A stretch of DNA of 64,000 nt. It comes from an uncultured Alphaproteobacteria bacterium (GTDB lineage: Bacteria; Pseudomonadota; Alphaproteobacteria; Methylaequorales; Methylaequoraceae). The position numbers and the translations under genes were made by a program. Under the pieces are notes generated by a model, which saw nothing but the letters and a program-made list of their open reading frames with translations, made no database searches and was not told the DNA's origin. This document shows positions 57,374-64,000 of this stretch, in pieces (the stretch's first letter is position 1; the number at the start of each line of letters is the position of its first letter). The stretch is taken from the NCBI GenBank assembly GCA_902536655.1, contig CACAYF010000003.1, positions 62,001 to 126,000 on the forward strand, given 5' to 3'.

Positions 57374-60139
57374 CTAAGCTGTTAACTTTTCAATTTTTGC
57401 GGCGCAATATTTTAGTTCTGGAATTTTACCGTCTGGATCTAAAGCTTGATTGGTCAGCAAATTAGCAGGAGCATTTTCAAAACAAAACGGCATAAAAACC
57501 ATTCCATCTGGGATCATTTTATCAAACCTTACTTTGACATTTACCTTCCCTCTTCTAGTCGATAGTTCAACTGTTTCGTCTTGTGAAAAATTATTTTTTT
57601 TCATATCGTTACGAGATACATGGACATAGGGTTGGGGTTCAAGAGTATTTAGAACCTTAGACCTTGCGGTCATAGACCCGGTGTGCCAATGCTCTAAAAG
57701 CCTTCCAGTGGTGAGTACCAGAGGAAAATTTTTATCTGGCGTTTCGTCTGGAGAAATAAGTTTAGCAGGTACTAACCTCCCTTTTTTGTTTGCAGTTGGA
57801 AATCCCTCTCCGAAAATTACTTCATTTCCAGGTTTATCTTTATCATCGCAAGGATAAGTAACAGCTCCTTCATTAACTAATCTCTCCCAGGATATATTTT
57901 TCATGGACTCCATACATCCACTTAGTTCATCATATACTTCATCCGGTCCATTATAATTCCAATCCAAACCCATTCTTTTTGCTAGCTCTTGTATTATCCA
58001 AAGGTCTTGTTTTGAATCACCGGGCGGGTTTACTGCTTTACGAGCAAGTTGAACCCTTCTATCAGTGTTAGTAAACGTCCCAGTCTTCTCTGGAAAAGCT
58101 GAGGCCGGAAGAACTATATCGGCAAGATATGCTGTTTCGGTGAGAAAAATATCTTGAACAATCAGAGTATCTAATTTTGAAAGTGCCTCTCTTGCATGAT
58201 TTGCATTTGGGTCTGACATAGCAGGATTTTCACCCATAACATATAATCCCTTAATATTTTTATTGTAAATCGATTCCATTATCTCAACGACTGTGAGACC
58301 TGGATCTGGATCAATTTCACAGTTCCAATAGTTTTCAAAAAACTTAACATTGTTTTCGTCAGCTATAGGAAGATAATTTGGAAGAACCATCGGGATTAAT
58401 CCAACATCTGATGCACCCTGGACATTGTTTTGCCCCCTTAAAGGATGTAAGCCTGTACCTGGTCTTCCGACGTTTCCAGTTGTAAGAGCCAAAGATATTA
58501 GACATCTTGAGTTGTCGGTCCCATGAATATGTTGAGAAATACCCATACCCCAAAAGATCATTGCTGATTTAGCATTAGCAAAAAGTCTCGCCGTTTCTCT
58601 AATTTCATCAGGTTCAATTCCACAAATATTTGTCATCTCCTCAGGGGTAAAGTCTTTTACATGTTTTTTGAGCTCCAAATATCCATCTGTATTTTTTTCA
58701 ATATATTGTCTATCAACTAAACCCTCTTCAATGATCGTATTTAGCATTGCATTTAATAAAGCAACATCTGCACCTGGTTTGAATTGAAGACTTTTTTCAG
58801 CAATTCTTGTAAGGTCTTGTTTTCTTGGGTCTAAAATAATTAATTTCAAACCATTGTTTTTTACTGCGTTCTTTATGAATGTAGCTGCAACTGGATGATT
58901 TTGTGTTGGTCTGCATCCAATAAGGATTGCAACTTCTGCATTTTTAACCTCAGAAACAGGAGCCGTTACTGCACCAGTTCCTATTGCTTCCATTAAGGCT
59001 GCAACGGATGAGGCATGACACATCCTAGTACAGTGGTCAACATTATTATTATGGAAGCCTGTTCTTACTAGTTTTTGAAATAAATAAGCTTCTTCGTTTG
59101 ACCCTTTTGCGCAACCAAATCCTGCTAGAGCTTTCTTTCCATTTTTTGAGTCCCTAATTTTAAGGAGTTTGCTTGCTGCCAAATCAAGTGCTTCATCCCA
59201 AGTTGCTTCACGAAAATGTGATAAGGGATTCAACGGATCTATTCTCTCTTTTGGATCTTTGGGAATACCATCTTTTCTAATTAACGGTTTAGTTAATCTT
59301 TCTGGATTATGAATGTAATCAAACCCAAATCTCCCTTTAACGCATAATCTGTTGTTGTTAGCTGGACCGTCTCTTCCATCCACTGAAACGATCTTTTCAC
59401 CTTTAATATTGTATGTTAGTTGACATCCTACCCCACAGTAAGGACATAATGAATCGACTTTCCTGTCTGGTTTTACAACTTTTTTACCTTTTTCGTCAAG
59501 AAGATTTGATTCCATTAATGCACCGGTTGGACATGCTTGAACACATTCACCACAGCTAACACAAGTTGAGTCACCCATTGGATCATTAAAGTCAAAGATT
59601 ACCTGCGAGGTGTGACCTCTGTTTCCCATGCCAATCACGTCATTTACTTGCACTTCCCTGCATGCTCTAACACAGAGGTTGCAGTTTATGCAAGCATCAA
59701 GATTTACTGACATTGCTACATGCGAATTATCTGCTTCGGGAATAGTTTCTGGGTTTCTTTTATCAAACCTACTTTTTTTTACATTAACTTTATCAGCCAT
59801 TTGCCAGAAATGAGAGTCTGGATCATGACAAATCTCTTTTTTTGGTTGATCTGTAACTAAGAGTTCAATAACCATTTCTCTTGATTTAGAAGATCTCTCA
59901 TCTTTAGTGTAAACCTTCATCCCTTCACTGGGAGTTCGGATACATGATGCAGCTAAAACTCTTTCACCTTCAACTGAAACCATACAGGCTCTACAATTTC
60001 CATCTGCTCTATAACCTGGTTTGTCTGAATAACATAAGTGTGGTAGTGTAGTTCCATATCTTTTAGCAACGGTCCAAATGGATTCATCTTGACTCCCCTC
60101 AACAGGTATATCATCTATGAAAAATTTCACCTTCTTCAT
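57374..60139 (-). CDS. NAD-dependent formate dehydrogenase alpha subunit (molybdopterin oxidoreductase)
   Basis: 921 aa; N-terminal 2Fe-2S, 4Fe-4S motifs (CINCNLCVRACREVQ, CVSCGECVQACPTGAL), CPYCGVGCQL, Cys version at DHCTRMCHASSVAALM. Confidence 0.94.
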   Translation of the reverse strand: MKKVKFFIDDIPVEGSQDESIWTVAKRYGTTLPHLCYSDKPGYRADGNCRACMVSVEGERVLAASCIRTPSEGMKVYTKDERSSKSREMVIELLVTDQPKKEICHDPDSHFWQMADKVNVKKSRFDKRNPETIPEADNSHVAMSVNLDACINCNLCVRACREVQVNDVIGMGNRGHTSQVIFDFNDPMGDSTCVSCGECVQACPTGALMESNLLDEKGKKVVKPDRKVDSLCPYCGVGCQLTYNIKGEKIVSVDGRDGPANNNRLCVKGRFGFDYIHNPERLTKPLIRKDGIPKDPKERIDPLNPLSHFREATWDEALDLAASKLLKIRDSKNGKKALAGFGCAKGSNEEAYLFQKLVRTGFHNNNVDHCTRMCHASSVAALMEAIGTGAVTAPVSEVKNAEVAILIGCRPTQNHPVAATFIKNAVKNNGLKLIILDPRKQDLTRIAEKSLQFKPGADVALLNAMLNTIIEEGLVDRQYIEKNTDGYLELKKHVKDFTPEEMTNICGIEPDEIRETARLFANAKSAMIFWGMGISQHIHGTDNSRCLISLALTTGNVGRPGTGLHPLRGQNNVQGASDVGLIPMVLPNYLPIADENNVKFFENYWNCEIDPDPGLTVVEIMESIYNKNIKGLYVMGENPAMSDPNANHAREALSKLDTLIVQDIFLTETAYLADIVLPASAFPEKTGTFTNTDRRVQLARKAVNPPGDSKQDLWIIQELAKRMGLDWNYNGPDEVYDELSGCMESMKNISWERLVNEGAVTYPCDDKDKPGNEVIFGEGFPTANKKGRLVPAKLISPDETPDKNFPLVLTTGRLLEHWHTGSMTARSKVLNTLEPQPYVHVSRNDMKKNNFSQDETVELSTRRGKVNVKVRFDKMIPDGMVFMPFCFENAPANLLTNQALDPDGKIPELKYCAAKIEKLTA

Positions 60140-60141
60140 CT

Positions 60142-62373
60142 TTATGAAATATCCTTTCCGAAATATTTAAGTGCACATCTGATTGGGTTACCTGCCGCTT
60201 GACCCAATCCGCAAATTGAGGCATCACCCATCATTTCAACAAGTTCGTTGAGGAGTTTTTTATCCCAATTATTTTTTTCTAAAAGTTTAACAGCTTTTTC
60301 TGTTCCCACCCTACATGGAGTACATTGACCACAACTCTCATCTTCAAAAAACTTAAGTAAGTTTAACACTACTTTTGTTATATCATCTTTATCAGAAAAA
60401 ACAACAACAGCACCTGATCCAATGAAACACCCGTGCTCTTCAAGAGTGCCAAAGTCGAGTGGTATATTTGCCATACTACTAGGTAACAATCCTCCGGATG
60501 CACCACCTGGAAGATAACCATAGAATTTATGACCCTCTTGCATACCCCCACAGTAGTCATTTAAAAGTTGATTCATGGTTATACCGGCAGGTGCAAGTTT
60601 TACTCCAGGGTTTTTGACTCTTCCTGAAACAGAATAGCTGTGTGGACCCAACCTATTATTGGTTCCTTGGTCCGAATACCATCTTGCACCATTTTCAATA
60701 ATATCTCTAACCCAAAAAACAGTTTCAATGTTATGGTTTAGGGTAGGTTGACCAAATAACCCAACTTTTGATATGAAAGGCGGTTTGTGTCTTGGTAGGC
60801 CTCTTTTTCCTTCAATTGATTCAATCATTGCGGACTCTTCACCACATATGTATGCACCGGCTCCTCTTCTCAAATGTACTACGGTTTCGCTATCAATTAT
60901 GTTTTTTTTCTTAAGAACGTCTAATTCTCTAATAATTTTTTCTCTAATACCTGGATATTCGTCTCTTAAATAAATGTAGATATCTTTAGCTTCAACTGCC
61001 CATGCAGCTATAAGCATACCTTCAAAAAATTTATGAAGGTTTTGTTCTAAATATAGTTTATCTTTGAAGGTTCCCGGCTCTCCTTCATCACCATTAATTG
61101 TCATAAGGCGCGGGCCAGGTTCCATTCTAACAAATTTCCACTTTTGACCTGATGGAAATCCTGCTCCACCCATTCCCTTTAAACCTGCCTCTTGTAGAAC
61201 ATCAATGACTGATTCAACGGAAAGTTTTCCTTGATAACATTTTTTTAAGATCTGATACCCACCATTTTTCATATACTTATCTAACGAAATACCATCAATA
61301 ATTTGAGGGTGTGTATCTTTTTTCTTTATTGCATTTTCTATTGTTTCCATCGAGCAATTTTTGATGTGATTGTGTCCAACCTCACATGCAGGCGCAACGT
61401 CACATAAACCCATACATGGTGCTCTCAAGACCCTAACTTTATCAGAGTTATGGTACTTTTTTTGAAGATCCTTTAAAAGGCTATCGGAACCCTTTAATTC
61501 GCAGGTCAAACTATCACACATTCTAATGGTTATTTCAGGTGGTGTAGGATCATTATCATCTAAAACATCAAAGTGAGCATAGAATGAGGCAACTTCAAAA
61601 GCCTCTGCAAAAGGAATTTTCATGATGTCGGATAAGGCAGCTAAATGGCTTTTCTTTATACATCTGTACTTATCTTGAATCAGGTGAAGGTATTCAATGA
61701 GCAAGTCTCTTTTAATTGGAGTTCCGTTTATTAAAGTTTTAACATCCTCTTTCGATTTTTGATCTAAACTCCTGCCTTTTGGATATGGTACATATTGTTT
61801 TTTGGTCTTAACTCTTAACTTAGAACTATCTGGAAATTTAGGAAGTTCTTTAATGACACCTTCTTCTAGAGCGATATTCAAAATTTTACGAATGAGTGTT
61901 AGATATTTTTTTTGTGAATTTATCTTAAAACCTTTGTCAACCAATAAATTTACAAAGTTCGAGATTGTTAAGAAATTAACTTCAGATACTTCTAATTCAG
62001 CAAAATACGGTAGCAAATCATTTTCAATTCTGTATTTATCGTTATTAAGCTGACTTAGTGAATAATCATTATTTTTGACTCTTTGATCATTAACATGAAT
62101 TAACTTATTAGCATACCTTGCAAATGTATAATCGGTTGGAAAGTCCCCCATTTTTTTTTTAACAATGAGATCCTCGTAAAAGTTTTTTGCAAATCTCATG
62201 GCTTCAGCCTGATTTTCAGTTTTTGTTGATTTTCTTATCTTGATAGTTCCCTTAGAAGAAATATAGGTCGAAAAATGTACCCAATAGAATCGAGACTTAC
62301 CGTGTTTTACAAGTTTTAGGGAAGAAGGATATCCCTTAATTTGTAATAATTCTTTGTATGCAAATTTCCCCAC
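60142..62373 (-). CDS. Fusion: tyrosine recombinase N-terminal region (about aa 1-195) + NuoE/NuoF-type NAD-dependent formate dehydrogenase beta subunit (about aa 200-743)
   Basis: 743 aa, no stop. N-term YWVHFSTYISSKGTIKIRKSTKTENQAEAMRFAKNFYEDL...LLPYFAELEVSEVNFLTISNFVNLLVDKGFKINSQKKYLTLIRKILNIALEEGVIKELPKFP (integrase arm/core-binding); C-term ASFYAHFD...CDSLTCELKG...CMGLCDVAPACEVGHNHI...GLKGMGGAGFPSGQKWKFV...CGQCTPCRVGTEK. Confidence 0.9.
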   Translation of the reverse strand: MGKFAYKELLQIKGYPSSLKLVKHGKSRFYWVHFSTYISSKGTIKIRKSTKTENQAEAMRFAKNFYEDLIVKKKMGDFPTDYTFARYANKLIHVNDQRVKNNDYSLSQLNNDKYRIENDLLPYFAELEVSEVNFLTISNFVNLLVDKGFKINSQKKYLTLIRKILNIALEEGVIKELPKFPDSSKLRVKTKKQYVPYPKGRSLDQKSKEDVKTLINGTPIKRDLLIEYLHLIQDKYRCIKKSHLAALSDIMKIPFAEAFEVASFYAHFDVLDDNDPTPPEITIRMCDSLTCELKGSDSLLKDLQKKYHNSDKVRVLRAPCMGLCDVAPACEVGHNHIKNCSMETIENAIKKKDTHPQIIDGISLDKYMKNGGYQILKKCYQGKLSVESVIDVLQEAGLKGMGGAGFPSGQKWKFVRMEPGPRLMTINGDEGEPGTFKDKLYLEQNLHKFFEGMLIAAWAVEAKDIYIYLRDEYPGIREKIIRELDVLKKKNIIDSETVVHLRRGAGAYICGEESAMIESIEGKRGLPRHKPPFISKVGLFGQPTLNHNIETVFWVRDIIENGARWYSDQGTNNRLGPHSYSVSGRVKNPGVKLAPAGITMNQLLNDYCGGMQEGHKFYGYLPGGASGGLLPSSMANIPLDFGTLEEHGCFIGSGAVVVFSDKDDITKVVLNLLKFFEDESCGQCTPCRVGTEKAVKLLEKNNWDKKLLNELVEMMGDASICGLGQAAGNPIRCALKYFGKDIS

Positions 62374-62617
62374 ATATACTCCTATAATTATAAATATAAT
62401 AACAATTTATGCAAAGTCAAACGTAGTCCACCAATATTTTTTTGGAAAAATTTATGAAATTTAATAAAACCCCAGAAACTTGGTAAATTACTGAAAAAAT
62501 AACAATTACCAAGAATCCAGTTAAATTATTAGAATAAACCGGTTTAATTCAGTAATTGTGCAGGTTTAAGCAATATTATTAAAAGAAAAGTAGTCCTCTT
62601 GGTAGTCCACTAATCTA
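62374..62617. other. Repeat-rich intergenic segment, att-like
   Basis: GTAGTCC at 62423, 62590 and 62602 (two as GTAGTCCAC[CT]AAT); palindrome TAAACCGGTTTA 62535-62546; inverted pairs CTTGGTAA/TTACCAAG and AATTACTGAA/TTCAGTAATT. Confidence 0.5.
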
Positions 62618-63133
62618 TTAAAAATTAATTTTATCTAAAATTTTTTCAATAAAGTTTTTAAGATTACTTTTATTAAATAAAAAGCCTTTAATTTGCGCAT
62701 TCTTTGCCGCTTCAAGATCAGTTAACTTATCACCAATCATGAAACATCTCGTTTTATCCAAGTTATATTTTTCAACTGCTTCGTTTATCATTTTAGGTGA
62801 AGGTTTTCTTCTTGATTCAGGGTTATTGTTAGGTAAATCTTCAGAAAAAAAAAAATCATTTATTTGGATACCCTCTTTTTTTAGGATTTTATTCATCCAT
62901 TCATGGAGGTTTGTGACATCTTTAGAAGTAAAATAGCCTCGGTTAATTCCAGATTGATTAGTTATTACAATCACAAGAAAATTGTTATTTTTTAGTAATT
63001 TAATAGCCTCTACAGCTCCATCAATCCACTTAAAATCCTCGCTTTTATGAAGATAACCTACGTCCTCATTTAAGACTCCATCTCTATCTAAAAAGCATGC
63101 TTTATTAATTTTTTTAAATTTTTCTTGATTCAT
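62618..63133 (-). CDS. gmhB: HAD-IIIA phosphatase (D-glycero-D-manno-heptose 1,7-bisphosphate phosphatase-like)
   Basis: 171 aa; CFLDRDGVLNEDVGYLHKSEDF, VITNQSGINRGYFT, RRKPSPKMI, MIGDKLTDLEAAKNA. Confidence 0.9.
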   Translation of the reverse strand: MNQEKFKKINKACFLDRDGVLNEDVGYLHKSEDFKWIDGAVEAIKLLKNNNFLVIVITNQSGINRGYFTSKDVTNLHEWMNKILKKEGIQINDFFFSEDLPNNNPESRRKPSPKMINEAVEKYNLDKTRCFMIGDKLTDLEAAKNAQIKGFLFNKSNLKNFIEKILDKINF

Positions 63134-63179
63134 TTTTTTTCAAATATAATTATAGTGCAATAAATTATAATGTTGAAAT

Positions 63180-63608
63180 ATGGTTAAAAAAAAAAAAATT
63201 AACGGTTCTTACATACCATCTGAAAAAGAAAAATTCATGAGTGCAAAGCAGCTGAAATATTTTAAACAGTTACTGAGCGATTGGAAAGATGACCTTCTCC
63301 AAGGTTCGTCTCTAACAATAAATAATCTGAAAGAAGAATCCTCTAATAAACCAGATAATGCTGACAGAGCTTCAATTGAGTCAGAGAGAAGTTTAGAATT
63401 AAGAACAAGAGATAGAGAACGCAAATTAATAAGTAAAATAAATAAAGCACTCAGAAAAATTGAGGACGGAACCTATGGTTATTGTGAAGAAACCAATCAA
63501 CCTATCTCTTTAAAAAGACTGATAGCTAGACCAATAGCAACATTGTCATTAGAGGCACAGGAATCTCACGAAAAATCAGAAAAGATTTATAAAGAGAAAG
63601 AATATTAA
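63180..63608 (+). CDS. dksA: RNA polymerase-binding protein DksA
   Basis: 142 aa; ALRKIEDGTYGYCEETNQPISLKRLIARPIATLSLEAQESHE. Confidence 0.94.
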   Translation: MVKKKKINGSYIPSEKEKFMSAKQLKYFKQLLSDWKDDLLQGSSLTINNLKEESSNKPDNADRASIESERSLELRTRDRERKLISKINKALRKIEDGTYGYCEETNQPISLKRLIARPIATLSLEAQESHEKSEKIYKEKEY

Positions 63609-63652
63609 TTAATCTATTGCTAAAATCATTTTTAATGATACATTATATAAGA

Positions 63653-63667
63653 GAACATTTATAGAAC
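63653..63667. promoter_or_regulatory. Alphaproteobacterial LexA (SOS) box GAAC-N7-GAAC
   Basis: GAACATTTATAGAAC, ending 4 nt before the recA ATG. Confidence 0.75.
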
Positions 63668-63671
63668 ATTT

Positions 63672-64000
63672 ATGGATAAATTAAAAACATTAGAATCTAC
63701 CATCAGTCAGATAGAGAGAAACTTTGGCAAAGGCTCCGTCATGAAATTAGGAGAAAGAGAAGTGGTCGAAATTGACGCAATATCATCAGGTTCATTAAGT
63801 CTCGACGTAGCACTGGGCATCGGAGGATTACCAAAAGGTAGAATAGTTGAAATATACGGTCCCGAGAGTTCCGGTAAGACAACACTGGCACTTCATGTTA
63901 TTGCCGAAGCTCAAAAAAAAGGTGGAACATGTGCGTTTGTCGATGCTGAACATGCACTGGATCCAGTATACGCAAAGAAATTGGGTGTTAACACTGATGA
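63672..64000 (+). CDS. recA: Recombinase RecA, N-terminal part, truncated by window end
   Basis: [109 protein letters not shown]. Confidence 0.98.
   Translation, partial: MDKLKTLESTISQIERNFGKGSVMKLGEREVVEIDAISSGSLSLDVALGIGGLPKGRIVEIYGPESSGKTTLALHVIAEAQKKGGTCAFVDAEHALDPVYAKKLGVNTD

Noticed and set aside
57374-60139. Selenocysteine in formate dehydrogenase alpha
   Set aside because: The frame has no internal TGA and the active-site region reads as the Cys form.
62602-62614. Resemblance of GGTAGTCCAC to the 16S rRNA 785-805 region
   Set aside because: Match is only ~10 nt with no other rRNA sequence nearby; coincidence.
63465-63580. DksA lacking a full four-cysteine zinc finger
   Set aside because: A single-Cys DksA (CEET...LSLEAQESHE) is a known alphaproteobacterial form, so not novel.
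1-64000. CRISPR arrays, rRNA genes, IS elements, prophage
   Set aside because: No regularly spaced repeats, rRNA sequences, intact transposases or phage structural genes were recognised; the only recombinase trace is the truncated integrase domain in the fdh fusion.

Overview
This is a 64 kb window from an AT-rich, densely coding bacterial chromosome. Gene content and order suggest a streamlined, probably marine, alphaproteobacterium; that assignment is an inference. Most of it is core metabolism: dcd-murA-hisG-hisD-infA-maf, tsaC, gph, glmU-glmS, cysS, gor, a class II DAHP synthase, nadE-gltX-cimA-trmJ-rpsD, a purB-C-S-Q-L block with bolA/grxD, map, a near-complete queuosine cluster (queG/C/E/D/F/tgt/queA), argE, nadK, a molybdopterin/formate dehydrogenase block (moaA, fdhD, mobA, OFA transporter, fdhA, fdhB), gmhB, dksA and the 5' end of recA. 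There are two clear tRNAs (Phe-GAA, Leu-UAA). An accessory stretch of about 6.5 kb of small or decayed genes lies between glmS and cysS. The best leads are: (1) the formate dehydrogenase NuoEF-type subunit is fused in frame to the N-terminal, non-catalytic part of a tyrosine recombinase, with repeat-rich, att-like DNA just upstream; (2) the sequence encoding the glmS C-terminus (SVTVE-stop, the protein end that overlaps attTn7) recurs three more times downstream of glmS, as if sequence modules had been added serially at an att-like site; (3) a 74-nt tRNA-like cloverleaf with a Thr-type GGU anticodon loop and a 3' CCA ends 2 nt before the start codon of an SDF-family symporter and contains its Shine-Dalgarno-like sequence; (4) a YidD-GNAT fusion; (5) nadE apparently starting at a non-canonical AUA codon; (6) several smORFs, a candidate sRNA with terminator, and a LexA-type box at recA.
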